Positions 8,275-16,833 of a stretch of DNA of 64,000 nucleotides are shown in pieces. The stretch comes from Cytophagales bacterium (lineage in GTDB: Bacteria > Bacteroidota > Bacteroidia > Cytophagales > Microscillaceae). The notes beneath the pieces are model-generated. The model had not been told where the DNA came from, did not search any database, and was given only the letters and a program-made list of their open reading frames with translations. Within the stretch, counting starts at the first letter, position 1, and each line of letters opens with the position of its first letter. The position numbers and the translations under genes were made by a program. The stretch is from assembly GCA_004293905.1 (NCBI GenBank), contig RDZE01000023.1, positions 1 to 64,000 of the forward strand. The letters are read 5' to 3'.

Positions 8275-8856
8275 ATGATGCGCAAATCTCCTACTGCCGT
8301 TTTTGAAGTGTGGCATAATCACCGTATTTTCTCGCAGGAAGCCTATAAAAGCCTGATAACCAACCCTGTAAATCATACCACAGAATATTTTTGGGCAGAA
8401 AGCGAGCATTTTGTAACTGATGAGATATTGTACCTTTCAGAAAACAAGATAGATGAGATAGGTAGAAAAAATGAATGTTTATTGAATTTTTTTACTACAC
8501 AAACCAAAGAAACATTTTTACCCCGAATGATTCCTAAGTTTTTCAAAATAATACAAAATCAAGAAGGCTTTTCGCTGATTAGTTTGGCAACCAATAGTGT
8601 AGTACATGGCTACCCTTTACGAAAATCATCTTACACACTCTATAACTTCAAACAAAATGTGCCTATCCGCGTCTTGATTAACACACGCACTTGGCATACC
8701 ATGTCGAGTCGTAGCGCAACCCAATATTTTGAATATGATTTTATCTATAATTTCAGAGGAGTTTTTACTGAATATGTATCCAATGATACTGCTAAATCGC
8801 TTAGTCAAACGTGCAAAAACATTAAAACCATTGATTTGCGAAAAATATTATTTTAA
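8275..8856 (+). CDS. Hypothetical cytoplasmic protein
   Basis: A 193-residue protein starting at ATG-ATG (8275 or 8278), 1 nt after the preceding stop. There is no signal peptide or membrane helix and no known motif. It is rich in aromatic residues (WHNHRIF, TTEYFWAESEHF, FEYDFIYNF). The close coupling to the 7650 gene suggests partners. It is followed by the 19-bp tandem repeat and hairpin at 8858-8913. Function unknown; the size and unrelatedness to anything familiar fit an accessory or lineage-specific gene. Confidence 0.68.
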   Translation: MMRKSPTAVFEVWHNHRIFSQEAYKSLITNPVNHTTEYFWAESEHFVTDEILYLSENKIDEIGRKNECLLNFFTTQTKETFLPRMIPKFFKIIQNQEGFSLISLATNSVVHGYPLRKSSYTLYNFKQNVPIRVLINTRTWHTMSSRSATQYFEYDFIYNFRGVFTEYVSNDTAKSLSQTCKNIKTIDLRKILF

Positions 8857-8857
8857 A

Positions 8858-8913
8858 AGTAAAGGAAGCCTTCGCTAGTAAAGGAAGCCTTCGCTTGGAG
8901 CGAAGGCTTCCTT
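8858..8913. repeat. 19-bp tandem repeat whose second copy forms a 15-bp perfect hairpin
   Basis: AGTAAAGGAAGCCTTCGCT occurs at 8858-8876 and again, identical, at 8877-8895. After the trinucleotide TGG, the reverse complement AGCGAAGGCTTCCTT (8899-8913) follows. Either left copy can pair with the right arm. No T-run follows, so it is not a standard intrinsic terminator, though it could block 3' exonucleases or reduce read-through after the 8275 gene. Confidence 0.85.
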
Positions 8914-8984
8914 ATCAAGGGTAGATGATTTCGTATTTTCCGAACCCAATTTGATCGTTAGTTTCACACAATAATTTTAAATGT

Positions 8985-9524
8985 ATGCAAATAGAAAAAC
9001 CTTTTTCACAATACACTTACACAAAATTAATCTACCTCCTTGAACACAAAGAGCAATACAAAAATTTCAATACTTTGGGTTTTTTCAGAGGAATTTTAGA
9101 AAATAAAAAAATGACCTTAGAAGAAAAAATTCAATTGCGCGACAAAGCCATTACTGTATTTTCTAAGTTTTATGAATTTTTACAAGTGAAAGACCCACAT
9201 ACTTACCTCAAACTCGAGACGCTGGGACAGGAACTTTCTTGGGGCAATTTACGCAATCTATGGAAAGAAATTTATAAAAAACAATCCCTAATTTTAAAAC
9301 AAAAACGCATCAAACACCGCAATTTTGGCACATACAGCAAACATAACTGTGGTTATGCAGATTGCCACCTCAACCAACTCATGCTCAAACAAAATTCTTG
9401 GTTCAAAGAAGATATCCTGACACTCAAAGAAGAAACCAAACATTTTCGTAGCAAAAACAGCAGAAAATACAAAGAAAAGAAAATAGAATCAAAATACAAT
9501 TTAGACAACTGGTCAGAATCTTAA
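8985..9524 (+). CDS. Hypothetical basic protein with a CX4CH motif
   Basis: A 179-residue strongly basic protein without a signal peptide. A central block, SKHNCGYADCHLNQLMLKQ (about residues 121-139), contains a Cys-x4-Cys-His cluster that could bind a metal; because the protein looks cytoplasmic, heme attachment is unlikely. The C-terminal 40 residues are Lys/Glu-rich and probably disordered. The next gene begins 5 nt after its stop. I do not recognise the family. It might belong to the same accessory group as the genes before the hairpin, but this is inference from position only. Confidence 0.68.
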   Translation: MQIEKPFSQYTYTKLIYLLEHKEQYKNFNTLGFFRGILENKKMTLEEKIQLRDKAITVFSKFYEFLQVKDPHTYLKLETLGQELSWGNLRNLWKEIYKKQSLILKQKRIKHRNFGTYSKHNCGYADCHLNQLMLKQNSWFKEDILTLKEETKHFRSKNSRKYKEKKIESKYNLDNWSES

Positions 9525-9529
9525 AACGA

Positions 9530-10057
9530 ATGGCTTGGGACTTAACCATTTATGGCATTGATTGGCAGAAAATGCAGGCAAACACTTCGCTCAAAACCTC
9601 CGATGAGGTATTTGTATGGTTAGATATGCATTATAAAACATATCAAAAACATTTCACAGAAACGGAAGCAAGCGTCTTTTTCCGAGAATTTTTTCATCTT
9701 AGAAGCAAAAATATTTGTTTTGCTATCAATCAATTAGTCAGTTTATTAAAGGAAAATTTTGCATTGGTTTTATGGGAAAAAATGCTGTTAGATGATGATT
9801 CTTGTTATATTCTCACAAAAGAACAAATCACGGAAGTATTGATTTTTCTTAAAACCTTTGCCCAAATGCTTGGCAATGAAACAGTAGCAGAAAATCGCTA
9901 TGTTGCTTTTATACAGCAAGAAATCGCCCACACTTGGTACAAAAATCCTGAGAATGAATTTGCGTACTTTGCCGATTATGCAGGCATATTTGAAGATTGG
10001 GAAGCAAAAATTCAGCGTAGTGATGCGTTGTACTTTTATTGGGAAAATTCTTTTTGA
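9530..10057 (+). CDS. Hypothetical helical protein
   Basis: A 175-residue acidic, mostly helical protein without signal peptide or membrane segments. It is rich in aromatic residues (YGIDW, FFREFFHL, YFADYAGIFEDW, ALYFYWENSF). It starts 5 nt after the 8985 gene, so the basic 8985 product and this acidic one are likely a cotranscribed pair; opposite charge makes a complex plausible but unproven. I do not recognise the family. Confidence 0.66.
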   Translation: MAWDLTIYGIDWQKMQANTSLKTSDEVFVWLDMHYKTYQKHFTETEASVFFREFFHLRSKNICFAINQLVSLLKENFALVLWEKMLLDDDSCYILTKEQITEVLIFLKTFAQMLGNETVAENRYVAFIQQEIAHTWYKNPENEFAYFADYAGIFEDWEAKIQRSDALYFYWENSF

Positions 10058-10136
10058 ATCTATGTATTTCTTGCGCCTAATGAAAGTAATTTTTCGTGGG
10101 TAGAAAATTCACAATAGCCCCACTCAAATAATATTC

Positions 10137-10952
10137 CTAAGCCATTACCGCCACTATAGTAAGTACTTGTTTTGCAAGGATTGTATCGCCAATGATTTCG
10201 ATTTTTGGAAGTACTTGTTCGGGTTTCCAGCTTTTTGAAAATAGTTTCCAAGCATGCTCAGGGGCTATGATTACTTTTGCATGGGAGTTCATAGGTATAT
10301 TTTTGTATAGTTCCCATGCGGTATTTGTTTTGATGATGTGCCAAATACCACCTATTTCTGTACTGATTTCGAGCGATACTACCGTACCTATGGCTGCTGC
10401 TGTATCTTTGAAAGTAGGCGCAAATGCAAACATAAGCGTATCAATAAAAGGGTAATAAAGTTCTTTGGTCATGATGCCTTCTTTCTTCACGGCATCTCTA
10501 ATTTGTTGTTGATGCAAAAATTTTTCTGTATATTCTCTTGCTATGTGTAGCCAATTGGGAGAAGTATTTTGCCCTGCCCAAGCTACAGGAAAAACGGCAT
10601 TTTCCGATGGGTTGAGTGTTTTTAGATGATTGCTGTAGGCTTCGTTGGTAGTGCGAAGAAGTTCTATAATCACTTGTGGGCTGAGTCTTCGGGCGGCATT
10701 CGTCCAAGTGAGATTGAGTTGATTGAGAAAATCTACCAAGTCTTGATGGCTATTGATATGGGTTGGCTTTTCACCAAAAAAAGCATCTCTGGAGGTAGAA
10801 AGCCCTCTTAGGTTGCCATCAAGAAGGTGGGCGGCTACATCTTTTACCTTCCAACGTGTTGCCACTGTTTGCATTTCCCACTCTGCGGGCGAAAGTGATT
10901 TGAGAAGCTCTATGAGTTTTTCATCTAGGAGTATTTCTATGGGTGTATTCAT
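10137..10952 (-). CDS. DinB / maleylpyruvate isomerase-like (mycothiol-dependent type) protein
   Basis: A 271-residue protein whose N-terminal half is a DinB-type four-helix domain with the metal-site pattern of the maleylpyruvate isomerase N-terminal family: WKVKDVAAHLLDGN (His near residue 41), and later IAREYTEKFLHQQQIRDA with Glu and His ligands. The C-terminal 100 residues form a separate alpha/beta domain. Bacteroidota do not make mycothiol, so the thiol cofactor, if any, is unknown. A terminator of the upstream minus-strand gene lies just before its start. Confidence 0.72.
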   Translation of the reverse strand: MNTPIEILLDEKLIELLKSLSPAEWEMQTVATRWKVKDVAAHLLDGNLRGLSTSRDAFFGEKPTHINSHQDLVDFLNQLNLTWTNAARRLSPQVIIELLRTTNEAYSNHLKTLNPSENAVFPVAWAGQNTSPNWLHIAREYTEKFLHQQQIRDAVKKEGIMTKELYYPFIDTLMFAFAPTFKDTAAAIGTVVSLEISTEIGGIWHIIKTNTAWELYKNIPMNSHAKVIIAPEHAWKLFSKSWKPEQVLPKIEIIGDTILAKQVLTIVAVMA

Positions 10953-10958
10953 ATAATA

Positions 10959-10994
10959 AGAAAAAAAGAAGACCTCACTTTGGGCGAAGTCTTC
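10959..10994 (-). terminator. Intrinsic terminator for the 11018-11320 gene
   Basis: Read on the minus strand, AGAAGAC (10994-10988) pairs with GTCTTCT (10973-10967) and is followed by an unbroken T-run (the plus-strand A-run before 10967). It lies between the small secreted protein gene and the DinB-like gene. Confidence 0.7.
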
Positions 10995-11017
10995 TGGGTA
11001 TATTGTATAAAAATGGC

Positions 11018-11320
11018 TTAATAATCAGACAATTTGATGGTTTTGCCGTTCATATCAGAGGTAAATTCTATGATTAAATCTCCTTTCTGACCTTTGTCAG
11101 CATAGTAGAGTTTGCTACCCTCTTCCATACAAAATTCTTTGGTAATGGTAACGCCATTGTTCATAGGAGCAGTTCCTTTGCCCGTATGCAGCGTAACACT
11201 TCCACCCGTATCATTTTTTACTTTGATACATACCTCACCCTGAGGATTTTGCAAGGTAAAAGCACTGATGAAGATAAAACTGAAGAGGAGTGCGAAAATA
11301 AAGGTTGTTTTTCTGTTCAT
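11018..11320 (-). CDS. Small secreted protein, function unknown
   Basis: A 100-residue protein with a clear Sec signal peptide (MNRKTTFIFALLFSFIFISA, cleavage near residue 20-23) and a mature part of about 78 residues rich in beta-strand formers. Two Cys (near 31 and 64) could form a disulfide. The repeated GxxT/Gly-rich turns resemble small beta-sandwich modules, but I do not recognise a family. It has its own terminator downstream and so is probably a monocistronic gene. No lipobox is present, so periplasmic or secreted rather than lipidated. Confidence 0.72.
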   Translation of the reverse strand: MNRKTTFIFALLFSFIFISAFTLQNPQGEVCIKVKNDTGGSVTLHTGKGTAPMNNGVTITKEFCMEEGSKLYYADKGQKGDLIIEFTSDMNGKTIKLSDY

Positions 11321-11474
11321 GGATTGTAAAAAGTTTTAAAAATTAAAAATCTAATGAAATAATATCTTTGTTCATACTGCTTTTAGGTGTGAAAGGTTGC
11401 ATAGTACAGCTCTGAACAGATAAAAAACATTGTGCCTTTTAGATAGTTTTACAAATAAAAAACATACTGCCTTG

Positions 11475-12590
11475 ATGAAAACACCTTTTTTAAGCAAAAA
11501 ACTGCTATCATTTTTTTTGCTTCCCTTTTCTTTTTCTCTTTTTGCCCAAAGCACTCAGGATAGTTTGCCCGCCACACAATCGGGTAGGTCGGTGGGGCTG
11601 AAAGTACAGTATGGGTTTATTATTCCACATTCGCAAGCCATTGCCGAACAAGCCTACTCTAACCCTATGGTATTGCAAGGGGAATGGGCTTGGCAGTTAG
11701 CAAGAGAAAAAACAAGGCAAACTTTTGGCTCTTTTCCGCGTGTGGGTGTGCATGCTTGGTTCATTGATTTTGACAATGCCGAAGTATTGGGGCAAGGCAT
11801 AGGCATTACACCTTTTTTTGAGTCTTTTTTATGGCAAAAAAACACTTGGCAACTTTCTTTCAAAATGGGTACGGGGTTAGTGTACCTCAATAAAATTTAT
11901 GATGAGCAACGCAATCCACAAAATTTGTTTTATAGTGCGCCACTCAGTTTTTTACTTTATTTCGATTTGAGTGCTTATTTTCGCCTTTCTTCTCGATGGC
12001 AATTACAACTAAGTACTTATTACAATCATATCTCGAATGGAGGCATGCAACTCCCCAACAAAGGCATCAACTTTCCTACAGCAAGCATTGGCTTTTTGTA
12101 TCATTTGCGCCCTGCTATTTTTCCGCATAGTAAGGTGTTGCCTTGGCGTACGCTCTATCAAGACCGTCAAAGCTGGCATCTGAATCTATTGGCTACGGCT
12201 ACTACAGTAGCAGAAGGCGACGAAAAACGTTATCCTATTGTAGGCGTTGTGCTGTATTTTCAGCAGATTGTGGGGCGGCTTAGTACGCTCAATTTTGGCG
12301 CGGAATGGATTGCAGATGAAGCCTCAAGAGAACTTTCGAGAAGGGCTTCTGAGAATATCAGTGCGCACAAGGCAAGCCTTTGGGTAGGGCACGAATTAAT
12401 GTTGGGTCGGTTTCGTTTTTCCCAAGCTTTAGGTGTGTATCTTTGGAACGAACAAAAAGGAGATAGCCGCCTCTATCAGCGGTATGGTTTGGAGTGGTAT
12501 TGGCTCAAACGTTGTTCAATAGGGTTTAATTTGAAATCACACGGCGATGTAGCCGATTTTATGGATTTGAGATTGGGCTATAGTTGGTGA
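11475..12590 (+). CDS. PagL-like lipid A 3-O-deacylase (acyloxyacyl hydrolase family), outer membrane
   Basis: A 371-residue protein from the ATG at 11475, which gives a proper signal peptide (cleavage after SLFAQ, residue 25); the upstream TTG would add 15 residues. The mature part has barrel-like alternating strands ending in aromatic residues. The segment YNHISNGGMQLPNKGIN (183-199) matches the PagL active-site region, with His185 and Ser187 as the catalytic pair. PagL removes an acyl chain from lipid A in the outer membrane. The protein is longer than classical PagL, as is common in Bacteroidota. Confidence 0.75.
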   Translation: MKTPFLSKKLLSFFLLPFSFSLFAQSTQDSLPATQSGRSVGLKVQYGFIIPHSQAIAEQAYSNPMVLQGEWAWQLAREKTRQTFGSFPRVGVHAWFIDFDNAEVLGQGIGITPFFESFLWQKNTWQLSFKMGTGLVYLNKIYDEQRNPQNLFYSAPLSFLLYFDLSAYFRLSSRWQLQLSTYYNHISNGGMQLPNKGINFPTASIGFLYHLRPAIFPHSKVLPWRTLYQDRQSWHLNLLATATTVAEGDEKRYPIVGVVLYFQQIVGRLSTLNFGAEWIADEASRELSRRASENISAHKASLWVGHELMLGRFRFSQALGVYLWNEQKGDSRLYQRYGLEWYWLKRCSIGFNLKSHGDVADFMDLRLGYSW

Positions 12591-12665
12591 AAAAATAGCT
12601 CTTTTTATACAAAATAGTAAGGTCTGACAGTGGAAATGTAGCTTTTGAAAAATAATAAAAACACG

Positions 12666-12697
12666 AAGCCTACAGAAAGTGGTACTTCTGTAGGCTT
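12666..12697. terminator. Bidirectional terminator between convergent genes
   Basis: AAGCCTACAGAA (12666-12677) and TTCTGTAGGCTT (12686-12697) form a perfect 12-bp stem with an 8-nt loop. Both sides are T-rich in the direction of transcription (TGTATTTGTTTTG on plus; CGTGTTTTTATT on minus). It separates the PagL-like gene from the DUF2911 gene. Confidence 0.8.
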
Positions 12698-12719
12698 TGT
12701 ATTTGTTTTGATGTGTTAT

Positions 12720-13844
12720 TTATTGATTAATGTCTTTGCCCTCATTGAGTAACTGAATAAGCCTTTGCAAATTTTGTTTGTTTAGGTCATCAGGGGCTTG
12801 TTCTAAGGCTAATTTGGCATATTTTAAGGCATCTTTGAAATTGCCTTCGGAAGAATAAGCACGCATCAAACCTACATTGACAGGCCATTGATTAGGGTAT
12901 TTTTTGGCATTGAATCGGAACACTTCGGCAGCTTCTTTGGTGCGCTTTTGCATCATCAATTGGCGAGCGTAGTTGTGTATTTCGGCAGGGTTGCCTTTGT
13001 CTAAGGCAGTTTTCATAAGGGCAGTAGCTTCAGTGCCTTTGCCTAATTTTTCAAGAATCATTGCTTTGGTAGAGATGGTCTGGAAATTGGCATCGCCAAT
13101 AAAAGGCTCGTTGATGGCTTTATCTGCCCAAACGAGTGCTTCCTCGAGATTGGTATTGTTTTGCAAACACCATAAAGCGGCTTCGTGCATTGCCTGCCAA
13201 CTGAAACCATCATCGCCACGCAACTCTAAACGCATAGAAGCCACCACCGTTGCATTGACATCTACAGTGATTTTGAAAGGAATTTTCCATTTTTCCCAAA
13301 ACAATGCCACAGTAGCACTGTTAGGTGTTTGGTCTATAAATTCATATTTAAGCCATTCAACACTATTAGGCATTACTTCTTGTTTTACTGTTATACGCAG
13401 GGCATCTTCTTTTTCATCATAAAAATAACCACCCCAATTGGTAGTGTTATTAGAGAATATAACGGTTACCTCTTTTTCTTGCACCGCCATTAACAAGCCA
13501 TATTTACCCGCTTTCAACGGTTTTCCATCAATCATTACATCGGACGAAAATTCAATAGTTGTCATTTCATTTGCGCCCGCACGCCAAGGAGAAGGATTAT
13601 TTGAGCCATAGCCCAATACCTGAAAACTATAAGGAACAACTTGTCCCCAGATTTTGCCTTCGCGCCCTCTTACACCAGGACGGCTATAGTCTATGGCAAT
13701 TCGAGTGATGCCTATTTCTTCGGAAACAGCAGCTTTTTTATTATCACCGCTCGGAGGAAGTGTCAAAAATTGCGCATAAGCATTGATGGTGTTACTTGCT
13801 AAAATAATAATTGTGAGTAATAGTAAAGGAAGTTGTTTTTGCAT
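12720..13844 (-). CDS. Exported DUF2911 protein with TPR C-terminus
   Basis: A 374-residue protein with a signal peptide (cleavage near AYAQ, residue 25). Residues about 30-195 match DUF2911, including SRPGVRGR, the SPWRAGANEMT motif and GKPLKAGKYGLLM. Residues about 205-370 are helical repeats of TPR type (AALWCLQNNTNLEEALVWADKAI, GNFKDALKYAKLALEQAPDD). The biochemical function of DUF2911 is unknown; it is common in Bacteroidota and probably periplasmic. It is transcribed divergently from the SMC-like ATPase gene. Confidence 0.85.
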   Translation of the reverse strand: MQKQLPLLLLTIIILASNTINAYAQFLTLPPSGDNKKAAVSEEIGITRIAIDYSRPGVRGREGKIWGQVVPYSFQVLGYGSNNPSPWRAGANEMTTIEFSSDVMIDGKPLKAGKYGLLMAVQEKEVTVIFSNNTTNWGGYFYDEKEDALRITVKQEVMPNSVEWLKYEFIDQTPNSATVALFWEKWKIPFKITVDVNATVVASMRLELRGDDGFSWQAMHEAALWCLQNNTNLEEALVWADKAINEPFIGDANFQTISTKAMILEKLGKGTEATALMKTALDKGNPAEIHNYARQLMMQKRTKEAAEVFRFNAKKYPNQWPVNVGLMRAYSSEGNFKDALKYAKLALEQAPDDLNKQNLQRLIQLLNEGKDINQ

Positions 13845-13935
13845 AAATAATTAATTTTGTTTGTTAAAATTACTATGCATGAGTATTACTTATAGAACTA
13901 TACTTACCTTTTTAACATTTTTTACCAAAAATATA

Positions 13936-13943
13936 TACCTTTG
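13936..13943 (+). promoter_or_regulatory. Promoter -7 box TACCTTTG for the SMC-like ATPase gene
   Basis: Exact TAnnTTTG match 24 nt before the GTG start at 13967, so the leader is very short. This supports the GTG start rather than a later ATG. Confidence 0.55.
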
Positions 13944-13966
13944 CAATCACTAACTCTCAAGAAGCA

Positions 13967-15850
13967 GTGATATTGCACAAAATTGTATTTTTACGTGTTG
14001 CTTGTTTTGATTACCACATTCAGGTATTGCACCCCAAAGGCACTTGTATAGTAGCCAAAGAAGGTGCAGGCAAATCATCGCTGCTGCGTGCTATTCAATT
14101 TTTGCAACCTCAAGAAACATTCCAGCAACTTGAAGAAGCCTTGTATTGGTTTCCAAAACCTCAACAAAGTTACTTGTTTTTTGAGATAGAAACCCGCGAA
14201 AAATTTACCCTTTTACTCAAAAGAGAAGCAGGGCAGCAACTTCTTTTTTTTCGCATAGATGGGCTTCTGAGTGATTGGCATTACGAAAACATAGCCCAAA
14301 ATATTAACTCTTTCAAAGAATTACAAAAATTTCTACTTCAAGAGCATTTCGTTTTATACCCACTACAGCCCCAAGAAATAAGCCAAGAACTTTGGGGAAA
14401 AACAGGCATCAAACACGCTATCAACTTTCACCCACAACGCCACTATTTCCCCCAAATCTGCAAGAATGATTACCTCAAATTGGCTACTGTTCGCAAAATG
14501 CAACTCTCTTTTGACCCCGAAAAAAACAGTACTCTAAAAAAAATCATACACTATGAAAAGCAATTGCAACAATGGAAAAATTGCCACCAAGCCATTAACC
14601 AATACGAACAACTCGAGGCTGAATTACAAGGCAAAAACCATTATATAGGAGAACTGTACACCGATTTTTTGGAAAAATATGAACACAAGAAATACGACAT
14701 AGAAGTTTCTTTGGCAGAAAAAATCAAAGAGATGAATCAAATACAACAACGTATGAATTTGCAATATAAAAGCGAAGAAATACGTTTAGAAAGGCACTAC
14801 GGCAAACTTTCGGCATGGATAGAACAACAACCACAAAGCCCCGAAGCCTCACAATGGAAAGAAGATGCCAAAAAAACACAGCAAGAAGCCGATAAAATAC
14901 GCAAACAAATAGCCGAAGAAACCCAAAAAATAGGCTTGGTCAATAGGGAAAAAAACGAATTGGAAGCCTTTCTCAAAGAACTGAACCAATGGGCAGAAGA
15001 ACTCAGCGAGGCAGGTTACAGCCCTCAAAAAAACACGGAAAACAGCACCGATTTGGTAAGAGAAGTCTATTTGCACATCAAACATTTGCAACAAGAAATT
15101 TATAAAATAGAGCAACAACAGCAACAAATCATCACAAATTTACCTACGCCCGAAAACCAATCTTTTGCCATAGAAGACCTCAAATGGGCATATTGGAAAA
15201 AAATGACCCAAAACTTAGACGAAAAAGAATCTTACCTTGACAACCTCTACGAACATGCATTTTTTCAACTCTCTACCGAAATAGAGCAATGGTTAGAAGT
15301 GCATAAACAACTCCGAAAACATCTCAAAAACATCAATCAAACACTGCAAAACTACCACTGCCAACTGCAAATGAAAACCAATGAGGCACTCATGCAAACT
15401 TTGGCAACATTGAGGCAAAAAACCGAAACCACCAAAGAACAATTTTTACTTAGTTTTTTCCAACCAAGTGCGGTATCTTTTGGCGAAAAAATGATACAAC
15501 TTAAGCAACTTATGCAAGAGAAAAAAGTCATTCAATTGAGCCAAACTTTCGAAATCATTTGGCGTGAGAGTACGCCCAAGAAAAAGAATAAACAACATAG
15601 ACAGCATCAGTTTTGGGTGCAACTTCTACTGCAAACTACTTTTTGGCGAATACAATACCAAGCACAAAGCCCCGCCTATCCGCATTCCTTGCCTATTGCC
15701 TTCGATGATGTAGATATATTTAGTGCCGATGCTTTGCAACGCATTTTAGAAATGCTATGGAAAGAAAATTGGCTGCCTATCTTCACTTTCAACGATGCAC
15801 ACCCTTTTCTGAACAAACAACTTTTGCCTCATCATACTTGGACATGGTAG
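13967..15850 (+). CDS. Compact SMC/RecN-like ATPase with long coiled coil, function unknown
   Basis: A 627-residue protein starting with GTG. The N-terminus has a nucleotide-binding core with Walker A AKEGAGKS (residues 30-37). Residues about 185-480 are charged, Gln/Glu/Lys-rich heptad-like sequence typical of antiparallel coiled coils. The C-terminus has a Walker B-like strand, LPIAFDDVDIF. The usual ABC signature (SGGE) is not visible; KNKQHRQHQFWVQ occupies the expected place. The head-coil-head order suggests an SMC or RecN relative, much shorter than condensin or MukB/JetC. The stop overlaps the following GT2 gene by 7 nt. No kleisin-like partner is nearby. Confidence 0.72.
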   Translation: MILHKIVFLRVACFDYHIQVLHPKGTCIVAKEGAGKSSLLRAIQFLQPQETFQQLEEALYWFPKPQQSYLFFEIETREKFTLLLKREAGQQLLFFRIDGLLSDWHYENIAQNINSFKELQKFLLQEHFVLYPLQPQEISQELWGKTGIKHAINFHPQRHYFPQICKNDYLKLATVRKMQLSFDPEKNSTLKKIIHYEKQLQQWKNCHQAINQYEQLEAELQGKNHYIGELYTDFLEKYEHKKYDIEVSLAEKIKEMNQIQQRMNLQYKSEEIRLERHYGKLSAWIEQQPQSPEASQWKEDAKKTQQEADKIRKQIAEETQKIGLVNREKNELEAFLKELNQWAEELSEAGYSPQKNTENSTDLVREVYLHIKHLQQEIYKIEQQQQQIITNLPTPENQSFAIEDLKWAYWKKMTQNLDEKESYLDNLYEHAFFQLSTEIEQWLEVHKQLRKHLKNINQTLQNYHCQLQMKTNEALMQTLATLRQKTETTKEQFLLSFFQPSAVSFGEKMIQLKQLMQEKKVIQLSQTFEIIWRESTPKKKNKQHRQHQFWVQLLLQTTFWRIQYQAQSPAYPHSLPIAFDDVDIFSADALQRILEMLWKENWLPIFTFNDAHPFLNKQLLPHHTWTW

Positions 15851-16833
15851 CCGTTATTTGTTTGTGTTATAACCATAGCGAGTATTTAGAAGAAACGCTT
15901 AATAGTGTTTTGGCACAAACAATGCCTCCTGCCGAACTTTGGATTGTAGATGATGCAAGTACCGATGGAAGCGCAATCAAAATAGAACAATGGATACACA
16001 AAAACAAAGAAATACTTCCTTTTCCTATTTTTTTCATCAAAAACGAAGAAAACAAAGGCAATTGCAAAAGTTTTAATCTTGCTTTTGAACAAATAAAAAG
16101 CCCTTTTGTCATTGATTTAGCCGCCGATGACTGTTTGGCAGAGCATAGAATCGCTTTACAGTATGAAGTATTTAGCAAGTTGCCCCCTACTACAGCAGTC
16201 GTTTTTAGCAATGCTTGGCTCATTGATGCCCAATCGCGCATTTTTGCCACTCATTTTCCGATTGATAAAGCAGGAAAAGCCACTACTTCAGTACCTTCGG
16301 GTTGGATTTATGATGAGGTACTCCGCCATTATTTCATTTGCACGCCTACCATGATGATGCGTACAGAAGTGTTACGCGCTTTAGATGGCTATGATGAAAC
16401 CCTTAGCTACGAAGATTTCGATTTTTGGGTACGCACTACCCCTTTTTATACCTACCACTACATAGACGAATGTACTACTTTTAAAAGAATATTGCCACAC
16501 TCTCATGCACAAGGATTTTATACACCCTATCAAAATGCACACCTTAGAAGTACCCATCGCATTTGTCTGAAAATAGCCAATCAATATATGGCTTTTACCA
16601 ATACAGTTCTTTTTGCCAATTTATTGGCTTACTATGTGCGGCAGTCGGTTTATATGCAAGATTATGCTACAGGCAAACTCTTCTATGCACTCTATACCCA
16701 AATAAGCCCTAAAAAAAGCCTTTCTATGCGTTTTTTGGGTTTACTTCTCAAGTGGAAATTGCCACTGTATCCTTTCTATAAAAAGTATCTTTGGCTACGC
16801 AAAAAGATGCTTAATGCGTTTGCCCTGCGGTAA
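15844..16833 (+). CDS. GT2 family glycosyltransferase
   Basis: A 329-residue protein from the ATG at 15844 (MVAVICLCYN), overlapping the end of the ATPase gene. It has the GT-A fold start VICLCYNHSEYLEETLNSVLAQT, the nucleotide-binding IVDDAST and the metal-binding VIDLAADD. Family 2 enzymes transfer a sugar from a nucleotide sugar to a glycan or lipid acceptor; the acceptor is not predictable. No membrane helix is evident. Its pairing with an SMC-like ATPase is odd and may be only positional. Its 3' end overlaps the convergent HerA-like gene by 23 bp. Confidence 0.88.
   Translation: MVAVICLCYNHSEYLEETLNSVLAQTMPPAELWIVDDASTDGSAIKIEQWIHKNKEILPFPIFFIKNEENKGNCKSFNLAFEQIKSPFVIDLAADDCLAEHRIALQYEVFSKLPPTTAVVFSNAWLIDAQSRIFATHFPIDKAGKATTSVPSGWIYDEVLRHYFICTPTMMMRTEVLRALDGYDETLSYEDFDFWVRTTPFYTYHYIDECTTFKRILPHSHAQGFYTPYQNAHLRSTHRICLKIANQYMAFTNTVLFANLLAYYVRQSVYMQDYATGKLFYALYTQISPKKSLSMRFLGLLLKWKLPLYPFYKKYLWLRKKMLNAFALR

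Noticed and set aside
8858-8913. Intrinsic terminator
   Set aside because: The stem is strong but followed by ATCAAGG, with no T-run; listed as a repeat instead.
13967-15850. Wadjet/MksBEF component
   Set aside because: The protein is far shorter than JetC/MksB, and JetA, JetB and JetD homologues are absent.
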